Shown here: positions 54,318 to 63,245 of the stretch, one piece after another | Layout: each line of letters starts with the position of its first letter | Position numbering within the stretch: position 1 is the first letter of the stretch | NCBI GenBank assembly: GCA_016926855.1 | Contig: JAFGNT010000018.1 | Location: 124,001 to 188,000 of the forward strand | Length of the DNA: 64,000 nt | Direction of reading: 5' to 3' | Source: Methanomicrobiaceae archaeon | Lineage (GTDB): Archaea > Halobacteriota > Methanomicrobia > Methanomicrobiales > Methanomicrobiaceae | Made by a program: the position numbers and the translations under genes | Notes under the pieces: model-generated | What the model saw: the letters and a program-made list of their open reading frames with translations, nothing else | The model's database searches: none | Told to the model about the DNA's origin: nothing

Positions 54318-55173
54318 CTGTCACTCCCCCCCGGACTGTTTTTCCGAGCACAATTTCCCCATGACGCGAGACTGCAAGGGCCGCAGGCTCAGCGACACCC
54401 TTCAGACCGATCATCGTTGCGCGCGACGGCCCTGTTCCCGGCTGGCTGTTAATGGTGTCGTCATCCACGAATACCAGCACCCCCCCGAGCTGCCGTACGG
54501 CATCAACAAGCCCCTTTTCACACTGCTTCTTTTCGGTCGTGGCGTACACCAGCACATCCTCCGTCCCGACACGGGCGAGGGCAAGTGCTTCCCGCACCGC
54601 TTCCACGACCTCGTGAGCGGCAGCGCCCCGGCGGCATCCGATGCCCACGACATATGTACCCTCACGGACAAGCACCGCGACCTTCGGTTCCGCAATCACC
54701 ATTGCAGGCCCGTATATCCGGTGGAACGGGATATCGCCGTCAAGAAATGCGGCATTGACCGGGCGGGTCGCAACGCGGTTCACAACCTCGCACTCGTAGG
54801 ACCGGGCAATCCCTTCAACAGAGGGGCGGCCTGCTGTCTCGGTGGCGGTCGTGATCACCGGCTCAATCCCGAGGGCTGTAAGTTCACGGGCGAGATCGTT
54901 TGCACCGTGATGCCCGCCGACAAGCGGAATCGCGTACAGCATATCAGGGCTTACGAGAACGACCGACGGATCCGTCCATTTATCCCGGAGCAGGGGTGCA
55001 ATACCCCGCACGGCTATTCCCGTCGACATCAGTGCAATAATGCGCGAGTACCCGGAAAACGCCCGCTCAAACACGCCGGTTTCATAGGGCAAATACTCAC
55101 CCCCCGTTGCCGTGGCGATAATGGCCGCCTTTTCGGCAAACCGGGGCAATGATATCACGCAGGTTCGTGTCAT
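54301..55173 (-). CDS. cbiG: Cobalt-precorrin-5A hydrolase CbiG
   Basis: A 290-residue enzyme that opens the acetaldehyde lactone of cobalt-precorrin-5A. Segments MSTGIAVRGIAPLLRDKWTD, YAIPLVGGHHGANDLAREL (about residues 71-89) and VVGIGCRRGAAAHEVVEA (about 175-192) are the N-terminal and C-terminal CbiG hallmarks. It overlaps cbiF by four bases and cbiH by 17. Confidence 0.93.
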   Translation of the reverse strand: MTRTCVISLPRFAEKAAIIATATGGEYLPYETGVFERAFSGYSRIIALMSTGIAVRGIAPLLRDKWTDPSVVLVSPDMLYAIPLVGGHHGANDLARELTALGIEPVITTATETAGRPSVEGIARSYECEVVNRVATRPVNAAFLDGDIPFHRIYGPAMVIAEPKVAVLVREGTYVVGIGCRRGAAAHEVVEAVREALALARVGTEDVLVYATTEKKQCEKGLVDAVRQLGGVLVFVDDDTINSQPGTGPSRATMIGLKGVAEPAALAVSRHGEIVLGKTVRGGVTVAITR

Positions 55174-55889
55174 CCGTAGAGATCCGATCGGGTAAACGAC
55201 GACGCCGTCGCATCTACAACCCCGCCGATGATAATCAGGGCGGTCTTCTCAATACCGGCAGCACGGGCTTTTGCTGCCAGGTCCGCAATGGTGCCGCGGA
55301 TCACTTTCTGGTCAGGCCACGTGGCATGATACACGATTGCAGCAGGGGTGTCGGCCGGTCGTTCAACTTTGCTGAGGACCGATTCAATATGCTCCGTCCC
55401 GAGGAACACCACCATCGTCGTGCCGTGACGGGAGAGCTCCCGAATCTGGTCGTGTTCAAGAGTGTTCCCGGCCGGTCGTGTGATGATGACCGAATCAGAA
55501 ACACCCCGCAGTGTCAGTTGTGTCTGGAGAGCGGCAGCGGCTCCGAACATGCTCGAAACTCCGGGAACGACGGTCACGGTGATCCCGCGGGCCTCAAGCG
55601 CGGCAATCTGCTCGACAATCGCACCGTACAGGGACGGATCTCCGGAGTGAAGGCGTACAACCCGTTTTCCGGCTTCTACTGCGGACACCATCAGATCCAC
55701 GATATCATGAAGCGCCATTCCCCAGCTGTCCGCTTTTTCCCTCGCATTCGAGCGTGCAACCAGCTCAGGATTTACAAGCGATCCGGCATACACCAGCAGA
55801 TCTGCGGATGTAAGGAGATCCAGACCTCTGACCGTAATCAGGTCGGGATCGCCCGGCCCCGCTCCTACAAAAAATACATGTCCCACCAT
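55170..55889 (-). CDS. cbiF: Precorrin-4/cobalt-precorrin-4 C11-methyltransferase CbiF
   Basis: A 239-residue methylase. FFVGAGPGDPDLITVRGLDLL (about residues 6-26) and VVRLHSGDPSLYGAI (about 77-91) bind S-adenosylmethionine, and TVVPGVSSMFGAAAALQTQLTL follows. DSVIITRPAGNTLE is a CbiF-like active-site stretch. Its start shares one base with the cbiL stop. Confidence 0.93.
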   Translation of the reverse strand: MVGHVFFVGAGPGDPDLITVRGLDLLTSADLLVYAGSLVNPELVARSNAREKADSWGMALHDIVDLMVSAVEAGKRVVRLHSGDPSLYGAIVEQIAALEARGITVTVVPGVSSMFGAAAALQTQLTLRGVSDSVIITRPAGNTLEHDQIRELSRHGTTMVVFLGTEHIESVLSKVERPADTPAAIVYHATWPDQKVIRGTIADLAAKARAAGIEKTALIIIGGVVDATASSFTRSDLYG

Positions 55890-56497
55890 TATCGCCTCGC
55901 ATAGAGAATACTGAAATAGCTGCTTTCGTCCGGGAGATCTTCGTCCCGGTACACGCGTTCTCCTGCCATATACATCCGTTCAACCAGCACAAAACGGGAA
56001 AACCCCTCTTTTCGCAACGCATCCGCTGTTGTCTTAGGTTTTCGCACTTTCAGGAGCACCCTCGCCCTGTCCGATGAACCGTCACTCACCGAAAACCCCC
56101 CGGAGACAGCCTCGCCTGCCACCGATGCAAACGCGGTGATCGCACTGATACCGGGAACGGAAGAAAACCCGATATCAGAATAGCGTGCTGAGATAACCTC
56201 GCACAGGCGGGGAAATGTGCCGAAAAAGTTCGGGTCACCAAGAATACAGAAAACTGCAAGTCCATTTCGAGCGACCGGCGCAATCATACCGGCATTGGTA
56301 ATCAGGCACCTGCGAATTTCATCTTCGTCTTCCGTCATCGGAAACGAGAGTGTCTGCACATCGGTCCGGTACGGGGCGATGATCGTTTTCGCAACCTCTC
56401 CCGGCACAAAGACAGCGTCGGCTTCCCGGATGAGGCGTACTGCGCGAACTGTCAGTAGTTCGGGATCACCGGGACCGATGCCGACACCGATCAGCAT
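55889..56497 (-). CDS. cbiL: Precorrin-2 C20-methyltransferase CbiL
   Basis: A 202-residue methylase that adds the C20 methyl to (cobalt-)precorrin-2. LIGVGIGPGDPELLTVRAVRL is the N-terminal loop, FCILGDPNFFGTFPRLCEVI (about 94-113) the second loop, and SVPGISAITAFASVAG the third. It is short for CbiL (usually 210-240) but complete. Its start overlaps the cbiT stop by seven bases. Confidence 0.91.
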   Translation of the reverse strand: MLIGVGIGPGDPELLTVRAVRLIREADAVFVPGEVAKTIIAPYRTDVQTLSFPMTEDEDEIRRCLITNAGMIAPVARNGLAVFCILGDPNFFGTFPRLCEVISARYSDIGFSSVPGISAITAFASVAGEAVSGGFSVSDGSSDRARVLLKVRKPKTTADALRKEGFSRFVLVERMYMAGERVYRDEDLPDESSYFSILYARR

Positions 56498-57024
56498 TCG
56501 TCATTCACCTGCCCGACAATGATATAGACAGGATTTATCGGCCTGAGCGCGATACCGTCGGCTAGTGAATAAGACCGGGAAACCTGTACATGCACTACCT
56601 CGCGAAATATCCCGAGAGTCTGCATCGTATGCACAGCCCGGAGGACGGTATCCAGGAGGACTGCATTGACAACGATCGTACGGCGGACCTGTCCCGACAG
56701 GATATCAAGAACGGCCTCCAGATTTCCTGAACCACCAACAAAGGCACAGTCCAGCGGCCCCTGCGATGGAAGAATTTCTGCCGCCTCGCCAAGATAGACA
56801 TCCAGATTGCGCATCTCCGATTCCACGGCATGTTCCCGGGTGAAGGCGGCGGCTTCCGGACGACGGTCGATGGCGATTACCCGGCCTGCCGTTTTTGCAC
56901 ATTCCCGTGACACTCTTCCCGTTCCGCAGCCGATATCCGCGACAACGTCTCCTCCTCTCAGACCGAGTTTGAAGAGCGAAATCGCCATGATTTCGTCCTG
57001 TGTAGGGCCGCCCTTAACATCCAT
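56491..57024 (-). CDS. cbiT: Cobalt-precorrin-6B C15-methyltransferase (decarboxylating) CbiT
   Basis: A 177-residue class I methyltransferase. VVADIGCGTGRVSREC (about residues 24-39) binds S-adenosylmethionine, RVIAIDRRPEAAAFTREHA contains the acidic residue after strand 2, and CAFVGGSGNLEAVL is the family's GGSG loop. The open frame extends to 57261 but with no support; the ATG at 57024 gives the start MDVKGGPTQDEIM like characterised CbiT. An AT-rich promoter lies right before it. It heads the cbi operon. Confidence 0.93.
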   Translation of the reverse strand: MDVKGGPTQDEIMAISLFKLGLRGGDVVADIGCGTGRVSRECAKTAGRVIAIDRRPEAAAFTREHAVESEMRNLDVYLGEAAEILPSQGPLDCAFVGGSGNLEAVLDILSGQVRRTIVVNAVLLDTVLRAVHTMQTLGIFREVVHVQVSRSYSLADGIALRPINPVYIIVGQVNDEC

Positions 57025-57034
57025 CGATTTCAAC

Positions 57035-57063
57035 TTAAAATTAAATTGTATTAAGGTATTAAT
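57035..57063 (-). promoter_or_regulatory. AT-rich promoter region of the cbiT-L-F-G-H-C-D-E operon
   Basis: On the minus strand a run with TTAATAC and TTTAATTTTA elements occupies 11-40 bases before the cbiT ATG. It is the only AT-rich stretch at the head of eight overlapping genes, so it probably drives them all. Confidence 0.4.
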
Positions 57064-57210
57064 CCTTGTTTTCAGCGTAACACCCCCCCGGGAGTTTTTC
57101 CTTCCGCACAGCGGACACGTGCGCACCGGCATCGTTTGAATCGGCACAATCGCTAAACACTCAAAAATACGGGCAGAACATCCCTTTCCACCATTCCCTG
57201 AACACAATCC

Positions 57211-57435
57211 ATGAAGAAAGGTTCTTTGGCGTACGCGTACAACATGTTTCCAATGCTGCACATTCGAAGAGAGATTTGTGGGTATTGCGGTGCATGCGTG
57301 TCAGTATGTCCGGAAGGAGCTCTGGAGCTGATAGATGCGTACCTGACTGTGGATGACCGCTGTATTGAATGCGGAATCTGCGAACGCGTCTGCCCGCTTG
57401 GTGCACTTGAGGTGACACATGAAAAATCAGTATGA
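57211..57435 (+). CDS. 2[4Fe-4S] ferredoxin
   Basis: A 74-residue protein with two 4Fe-4S motifs: [15 protein letters not shown] (about residues 23-37) and [15 protein letters not shown] (about 51-65). It is a small electron carrier. Its end overlaps the start of the geranylgeranyl reductase by 17 bases, so it is probably the reductant of that enzyme. Internal Mets at 57244 and 57253 are alternative starts giving the more usual length of about 60. Confidence 0.92.
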   Translation: MKKGSLAYAYNMFPMLHIRREICGYCGACVSVCPEGALELIDAYLTVDDRCIECGICERVCPLGALEVTHEKSV

Positions 57436-58615
57436 TGTTCTGGTGATTGGCGGCGGGCCGGGCGGAGCCATGGCTGCCAGAACAGCTGCCGAGGCAGGGC
57501 TTTCGGTGTGCATGATAGAAAAAAGGCCTGCCATCGGAACACCGGTCAGGTGTGCCGAAGGTATTGGCGAGGAGCTCCTCAGGGAATTTATGGAGCCCGA
57601 TCCGAAATGGATCTCATCAAAGATCGACGGAGCACGGATTGTCGCACCGGACGGCGCGATACTGGACCTCAAACCCGAGATGGCAGGTAATGAAGTCGGA
57701 TACATTCTCGACCGCAAGGTCTTTGACCGTGAACTGGTCTGGCAGGCCGCGAAGGCAGGTGCGGATATCTTTGTCAAAGCCCGCGCCGTCGACGCAATTA
57801 CTGAAAACGAAACCGTTGTAGGAGCCAGGATAGAATACAATGGTTGTACGCAGGACGTCCGTGCCCGCATTGTTATCGCAGCAGATGGTGTCGAATCGAA
57901 ATTCAGCCGCTGGTGCGGCATCGATACCACCGTCCCCCTGCGGGAGCTTGAGACCTGTGCACAGTATGTCCTCTCCGACATAGATATCGATCCACATAAA
58001 ACGGTCTTTTACCTCGGATGCACCATTGCACCTGAAGGGTATATCTGGGTCTTTCCGAAAGGCGAACGAACGGCAAACGTGGGTATAGGAATATCCGGCA
58101 GGAAGAGCGGAGAGGGTCACCGTGCTCGCGATTACCTTGACCGGTTCGTGGCCGAACATTTCCCGGAAGGGAAGGTTACGGAACTGATCGTCGGAGGAGT
58201 CCCCGTCTGCCGCCCTCTCGCCAGTACGGTTGCCGACGGCCTGATGATTATTGGTGACGCCGCCCGGGTGAGTGATCCGATAACAGGCGGGGGAATTTAC
58301 AATGCCATGCTGACAGGAAAAATTGCCGCCGATGTTGCTGCCGAATGCATCGCCCGGAATGACACGAGCGGCACAGCCCTCGCGAAATATGATACCCTGT
58401 GGCGCGAAACGCGCATGGGGAAGGCAATTAAGCGGAACCATGGCATCAAGGAGTTTTTCATCACCCTCGACGATAAAAAACTCAACGATCTTCTCTCATC
58501 AATCCGAAACATTAACCTTGAGGAGTTTTCCACGCTGACTCTCATCAGGGAACTCATCAGGAAAAATCCAAAGCTTATTCTTGAGCTGCGTGAGCTGCAA
58601 AAATTAGTCGGGTGA
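57419..58615 (+). CDS. Digeranylgeranylglycerophospholipid reductase family flavoprotein
   Basis: A 398-residue FAD enzyme that saturates the isoprenoid chains of archaeal lipids. [21 protein letters not shown] (about residues 7-27) binds [17 protein letters not shown] and [12 protein letters not shown] are family segments, and [21 protein letters not shown] (about 276-296) is the second FAD motif. It is coupled to the ferredoxin gene just before it, a known archaeal pairing for electron supply. Final reduction of other polyprenyl substrates cannot be excluded. Confidence 0.93.
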   Translation: MKNQYDVLVIGGGPGGAMAARTAAEAGLSVCMIEKRPAIGTPVRCAEGIGEELLREFMEPDPKWISSKIDGARIVAPDGAILDLKPEMAGNEVGYILDRKVFDRELVWQAAKAGADIFVKARAVDAITENETVVGARIEYNGCTQDVRARIVIAADGVESKFSRWCGIDTTVPLRELETCAQYVLSDIDIDPHKTVFYLGCTIAPEGYIWVFPKGERTANVGIGISGRKSGEGHRARDYLDRFVAEHFPEGKVTELIVGGVPVCRPLASTVADGLMIIGDAARVSDPITGGGIYNAMLTGKIAADVAAECIARNDTSGTALAKYDTLWRETRMGKAIKRNHGIKEFFITLDDKKLNDLLSSIRNINLEEFSTLTLIRELIRKNPKLILELRELQKLVG

Positions 58616-59272
58616 TTTTTTCAGCTGCTTGGTGAGGACCCGCAGGCACTCGGCTTCCGCCTCTTTTTTCGTAAATACCGTGATGATATCATTCGGCCGG
58701 ATCCGCACCGTGCCGCTCGGAATGATCAGATCCCCGCCTGCACGGCTGATAGCAATGAAAACAAAATCTTTCACGTCGAGCTCACGGATTTCGTGATCCA
58801 CAATCGGCGCACCCTCCTCCGCAATGATTTCAAAGATCGTGCCCCCGGGTATCAAAGCGAGCTGCTGCATATTCGGATTTTCCGACCAGTAATACAATCT
58901 GTTTGCGACCAGTTCGTCAGGGTTTTCACTGATCTTTACCCCGACCTCCTTAAAGAGATCAGAATGCTCCTTTCCGTTGACGATGGAGACAACATTCGGG
59001 ACATTAAAGCGCTTTGAGAGCCAGCAGGTCATCAGGTTCACCGCATCATCACTCGTAGTGGCAACGAGTGCGTGCGCCCGGTCGATACCAGCATCTTCCA
59101 GAACGGACTTATCTGTTGCATTGCCGGTGATGGCAAGCACGTCGTAGTGCTCGAGAAGTTCACTGCAGCGGTTCTCGTCCTGATCGATGACAACTACGCT
59201 GTCGCCGTGGGCAGCCGCTATTGCAGCCAGATTTCGTCCGATGCCACCCAGTCCCACGATGATGATGTACAT
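58604..59272 (-). CDS. TrkA-family potassium channel/transporter regulatory subunit
   Basis: A 222-residue protein with an N-terminal RCK/TrkA-N Rossmann domain ([44 protein letters not shown]) and a C-terminal TrkA-C domain (about 140-215, [20 protein letters not shown]). It binds nucleotides to gate K+ uptake. The membrane subunit is not adjacent. I start at ATG 59272, with ATG 59278 equally possible; longer upstream frames overlap rnhB. It is convergent with the reductase by 12 bases and divergent from rnhB. Confidence 0.88.
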   Translation of the reverse strand: MYIIIVGLGGIGRNLAAIAAAHGDSVVVIDQDENRCSELLEHYDVLAITGNATDKSVLEDAGIDRAHALVATTSDDAVNLMTCWLSKRFNVPNVVSIVNGKEHSDLFKEVGVKISENPDELVANRLYYWSENPNMQQLALIPGGTIFEIIAEEGAPIVDHEIRELDVKDFVFIAISRAGGDLIIPSGTVRIRPNDIITVFTKKEAEAECLRVLTKQLKKSPD

Positions 59273-59329
59273 GTGCATTCTGGTTTCCATCATTGCCATT
59301 GATATAACTTGTGAATCGTACGAATACAT

Positions 59330-59977
59330 GTGATATGCGGAGTGGATGAAGCCGGAAAAGGAGCTGTTCTCGGTCCGATGGTAATAGCGGCCGTGGGATG
59401 CCGCAATCAGTCGGATTTCAGGGAGTTTGGCATCCGCGACTCCAAACAGCTTACACCTGCCCGGCGTGAAGTCTTGTTCGAAGAGATAACGGCTTCGTTT
59501 CCATTTGTGATCACCAGCCTCTCCGCAACCGATATCGACACGCTCAGAAAGCGGACGAATATGAATGAGATCCTTGCACGCGCCCATGCGGGCGTTATCG
59601 GCAGACTCAGACCCTCGTGCGCCATCGTCGATGCGTGCGATGTAAACGCACGACGGTACGGTGCCTCAGTCACCTCATTTCTCCCGTCACCCTGTCGCAT
59701 CATTGCGGAACATCATGCGGATGACCGGCATGCAGTGGTGGGTGCGGCAAGTATTGTTGCAAAAGTAACGCGGGATCGCGAACTGGAAACACTCCGCGAT
59801 GAATTCGGTCAGATCGGAAGCGGGTATCCTTCCGACCCCGCCACCATCACATACCTGAAAGACTATATTGCCGGTCACAACGGGCCACCACGATGCGCAC
59901 GGACAAGCTGGAAGACTGTCGCGATTCTTATGGAAACCCTCACCCAGTCGACGCTTGCAGATTATTCAGGCGAATAA
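59330..59977 (+). CDS. rnhB: Ribonuclease HII
   Basis: A 215-residue enzyme that removes RNA from RNA-DNA hybrids. CGVDEAGKGAVLGPMVIAA (about residues 3-21) supplies the first Asp and Glu, IVDACDVNA (about 98) the next Asp, and HHADDRHAVVGAASIVAKV (about 127) a further acidic residue and the conserved Ala-Ser region. GSGYPSDP is typical for archaeal RNase HII. Start is GTG at 59330. Confidence 0.95.
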   Translation: MICGVDEAGKGAVLGPMVIAAVGCRNQSDFREFGIRDSKQLTPARREVLFEEITASFPFVITSLSATDIDTLRKRTNMNEILARAHAGVIGRLRPSCAIVDACDVNARRYGASVTSFLPSPCRIIAEHHADDRHAVVGAASIVAKVTRDRELETLRDEFGQIGSGYPSDPATITYLKDYIAGHNGPPRCARTSWKTVAILMETLTQSTLADYSGE

Positions 59978-60036
59978 CCACTATTTCCGGATTGCCGGCG
60001 TGAGGATTTATCTATTCGCCATGCATCATAGTATTG

Positions 60037-61329
60037 ATGAACTGGCTCCTTGTCGTGCTTCTCCTTCTTGCCATTTACCTCCTTCTTTTTGATTTTATCA
60101 GGCGAAGCGGGATCTGGAAAGACCGGATAGCGTTTTACGGACCGATACTTGCCCTGAAAAGTTTCAGGGTCGGCTTTTTCGATTTTTTTCGCCGTTATAC
60201 CAGAGCCCTTCGCATCTACAGCACCATCGGTGTCGTCTGCGTCGTGCTCATCTCAGTTCTCATCTCCGTGCTGCTCATCCTGTCAGTCCGGTTCACGCTT
60301 ATTATCCAGCCCGAACCGACCGGAATTTACGAACCCCAGAATATTCTCCTCCTGCCCGGAATCAACGAATTCGTTCCCTCCACGTTTGCGGTATGGTTTG
60401 CATTTCTGCTCACCATCGCCATTCACGAATTCGGCCACGGGATTCTCTGCAGGGTAGAGGGGATCACCGTCAGAAGCATCGGTGCGCTGATTGCGGTCAT
60501 CCCGATCGGGTTCTTTGTCGAACCGGACGAAGAGGAGCTTGAACAGCTGCGCGGATGGCCGCGGGTCAGGATGTTCGGGGCGGGGATAACCAATAACCTT
60601 CTCCTCGGGTTTGCCTGCTTTGCCATAATGCTTCTCCTTGCAGGAATGCTCGTGCCGACAACTGCACCTGTCATTCATGGAGTGTATAAAGATTATCCGG
60701 CGGATATTGCCGGAATTCCACAAAATTCCATTATCCTTGAAGTAAATGGAAGCCAGGTATCCACGAGGGAAGACGTGGGTATGTTTTTAAACAAAACCGC
60801 CCCCGGCGATACCGTGCATCTCCTCGTACGCCATGAATCGATCGTTGAGCCATTCGATGTTACTCTCTCGGGATGGCCGGATGAGCTCGACGAAAAGGAT
60901 ACCGGTTTTATGGGCATATATTATTTTAATGCGGATTTCGCAAAACAGGCGTTCGACAATCTTGCATCGCCGCTTGGAATCCTGCGGATGATATCGATTC
61001 CATTCGACACCTCGCTTGAAGGGAAATACTATCGCGCACTTGCCTTCGATAGTGTCGAAAAAGAATATTACAGTACGCCGTTCCCCCTCTTCTGGGATCT
61101 GGCCCATATCCTGTTCTGGTCTGCCTGGATCAATATAAACGTCGGAATTTTCAACGCCATCCCGATGATTCCGCTGGACGGCGGGTATATCATGCAGGAA
61201 GGAATTACCCGCATCTTCGAAAGGAGGCGACTCGAGCATCTCGCAAAATACTTCGTAGCTCTGATCAGCTGGCTCATGCTCATCATGATGATTGCACTCA
61301 TCGCCCTCCCGTACCTGCTTCACCTGTAA
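60037..61329 (+). CDS. Site-2 protease family (M50) membrane metalloprotease with PDZ domain
   Basis: A 430-residue membrane protease. About six helices are visible. The zinc motif is IAIHEFGHGILCR (about residues 128-140) and the third ligand is in NAIPMIPLDGGYIMQ near 370-384. A PDZ domain (about 210-290, DYPADIAGIPQNSIILEVNGSQV) lies between. These proteases cut membrane-bound substrates such as regulator anchors. The upstream TTG at 60034 is also in frame, but ATG 60037 is more likely. No substrate is evident nearby. Confidence 0.9.
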   Translation: MNWLLVVLLLLAIYLLLFDFIRRSGIWKDRIAFYGPILALKSFRVGFFDFFRRYTRALRIYSTIGVVCVVLISVLISVLLILSVRFTLIIQPEPTGIYEPQNILLLPGINEFVPSTFAVWFAFLLTIAIHEFGHGILCRVEGITVRSIGALIAVIPIGFFVEPDEEELEQLRGWPRVRMFGAGITNNLLLGFACFAIMLLLAGMLVPTTAPVIHGVYKDYPADIAGIPQNSIILEVNGSQVSTREDVGMFLNKTAPGDTVHLLVRHESIVEPFDVTLSGWPDELDEKDTGFMGIYYFNADFAKQAFDNLASPLGILRMISIPFDTSLEGKYYRALAFDSVEKEYYSTPFPLFWDLAHILFWSAWININVGIFNAIPMIPLDGGYIMQEGITRIFERRRLEHLAKYFVALISWLMLIMMIALIALPYLLHL

Positions 61330-61379
61330 TTCAGATCACATGCAGGACACGAACGAACTCCTTTTTTAGAGAAAAACGA

Positions 61380-61879
61380 TTACGAGTCCGGGGGATCGAT
61401 CTCCTCATCGCGAATTATATCCGTGGCGGTTCTTTTAACCTCCTCGGAAATCCCCTGCTCAATCGTCTTCACTTCCTGGCTTGCCCTGTCAATCTCGCTC
61501 CTGACCGGAATGTCACCAAGGAGGCTTTCGTCGATCTCGACATCAGAACCGAATCCCTCTTTCGTCCCGAAGGTCCTCCGTCGCGCCGAGAAACTATGCT
61601 ACCTGTTTTATCAGGCTCGAGAGCCCGAAGGGGAAGATGATTTGGGTTGCCGGGCCATCCGCCATCTGCTTGAGCGCATCAAGCGAGAGGGCGGTGATTG
61701 AGCGCATATCCAGTGGCCGGGCACCAAGAGAGATAAACCGAAGACCCTGCGCTTCACCCTGTGCCCAGCCATATCTGCAATCCCTGCTGGTAAGGCTGGA
61801 CGATGACAACTCCACGCGCAAAAAGGATGACGAGTACCAGCACGAGAAACGTCGTTACAAGTGTATCAATCAATGCCAT
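61380..61879 (-). pseudogene. Slipin/stomatin (SPFH) gene with internal deletion
   Basis: The start MALIDTLVTTFLVLVLVILF and QPYQQGLQ is the membrane anchor of a slipin. After about 40 codons the sequence jumps, in another frame, to the C-terminal helix-strand AQGEAQGLRFISLGARPLD and KQMADGPATQIIFPF. Most of the SPFH domain, about 150-190 codons, is missing at about 61755. An amber codon follows at 61594-61596, and a further frameshift near 61570 precedes an acidic tail ending at TAA 61380. Intact slipins have about 250-270 residues. It directly follows the nfeD pseudogene, its usual partner. Confidence 0.85.
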
Positions 61880-61881
61880 GC

Positions 61882-62337
61882 TTACCTGACCTCCTCCACA
61901 ACCACATGTACTCCCTCCGATTGCACGACTTTGACGTGTGCTCCGGATGGCATGGTGCCTTCCAGCGTCCGGGCACCCCACTCGATCCCCCGATAACAAC
62001 TTTACCGGCGATTGAATCGGTGCCAATGTCTTTAATTACCTTTCCCTCTTTTACCCAAAAGAGAATCCCGGCTGACAGTAACCGGTGATTCATCGGGTGT
62101 CAGCCTGCCGTAAAACCAGACGGTAATGCCGGCTGTACACGTCGCCACCGTCACACCGATGGCGACAATCCAGACGGATGAAAAGATATCGGGGATTATC
62201 AGCGAGAATATTCCGAGAATTATCAGCACAGTCCCGGGAACAGCGATGAAAAAACCGGGATTATACGCTTCAATGAGCAGCATGCAGAACCCGGCGACGA
62301 CGAGCACCCATCCAATCGCCATGCCCTCCAACGCCAT
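61882..62337 (-). pseudogene. NfeD-like protein gene with two frameshifts
   Basis: The first 90 codons encode membrane helices of NfeD1b type (GWVLVVAGFCMLLIEAYNPG, VPGTVLIILGIFSLIIPD). In the third base-run an extra A in GGTAAAAGAGGG (near 62056) shifts frame so that GKVIKDIGTDSIAGKVVIGG appears in a different frame, and a shortened G run (61987-61991, CCCCC on plus) shifts it again to EWGARTLEGTMPSGAHVK and VVVEEVR at TAA 61882-61884. Correcting both gives a whole NfeD with OB domain. As read, it ends early. A TATA-like CATAAATATT stands 25-30 bases before the ATG. Confidence 0.85.
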
Positions 62338-62521
62338 ATATGGGTGTAGGAAATCGAAATATTTATGCTATTCTTCACCTGGATTCGGTTATCACACAGG
62401 CGAAGTCGCTCATACCATTATCATTCTTTCGGGAACGGTACACATCGCAAACGATATTAAGAAGTCATTATAACTGTAACACTAATTAACGCGGTCAATA
62501 GAACGGATCCGATAAACTGAG

Positions 62522-63220
62522 ATGTCCATGAGAGAAATTCCCAAAAACAAACGATATGCATTGGGATGGTATAACGAAGGAGTGACGCTCCTCGGGATCA
62601 GGGAATATGAAGAGGCAACGACCTTTTTTGATAACGCCCTGAAAGCGATACCAGACCACCCCGATTTCCTGATCGGGAAGGGGGACGTACTCCTTGCCAC
62701 CGGCAACTATTCCGAGGCGCATCATTTCTACCATAAGGCAATCGAGCAGGAACCGGAGAATTTCCGTGCATGGATGCGTGCGGGAGTCGCCCTTTTACGC
62801 ATGGGAAAGAACGAAAAGGCGTTAGAGACGTTTGAGAAGGCGAAGGACATTTTTGAATACGACGGCGAACTCTGGCTCGGGTATGGTATTGCCCTCCTCA
62901 ATGTGCATCGCACTGCCGAGGCAACGGAATCGCTCAAAAAAGCGATGCGGCTGAAACCGAACCAGCCCGCCCTCTGGTATTTCCTCTCAACACTCGAGAA
63001 AAACGACGAGGATGCGATGAAACTCCTGATCCGCGGCAACAGGATGGATCCGGGCAATATCGATATTCTCCTCGAAATGTCAAAGCGCCTTCTGCATATG
63101 GAACTTGTGGATAAGTCCGCCGAAACACTCAAGAAAGCCTACGAGATCGACTCCGAAAATATGTACATACGCCGGGCCGTCGAGCATTTCCGCAAAAAAA
63201 CCGGAAAATATCCCTTTTAA
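62522..63220 (+). CDS. Tetratricopeptide repeat protein
   Basis: A 232-residue all-helical protein made of about six TPR units, with the canonical residues visible in GWYNEGVTLLGIREYEEATTFFDNAL, GKGDVLLATGNYSEAHHFYHKAI and RAGVALLRMGKNEKALETFEKA (pieces of 34-residue repeats). It is a scaffold for protein interaction, partner unknown. Start is ATG 62522 or 62528. It is not coupled to its neighbours. Confidence 0.9.
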   Translation: MSMREIPKNKRYALGWYNEGVTLLGIREYEEATTFFDNALKAIPDHPDFLIGKGDVLLATGNYSEAHHFYHKAIEQEPENFRAWMRAGVALLRMGKNEKALETFEKAKDIFEYDGELWLGYGIALLNVHRTAEATESLKKAMRLKPNQPALWYFLSTLEKNDEDAMKLLIRGNRMDPGNIDILLEMSKRLLHMELVDKSAETLKKAYEIDSENMYIRRAVEHFRKKTGKYPF

Positions 63221-63245
63221 TTCCGTTTTCCTGTCAGGGAAGAGT

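Noticed and set aside
54193-55152. A 319-codon plus-strand open frame
   Set aside because: It is antisense to cbiG and the start of cbiH and has no recognisable domain.
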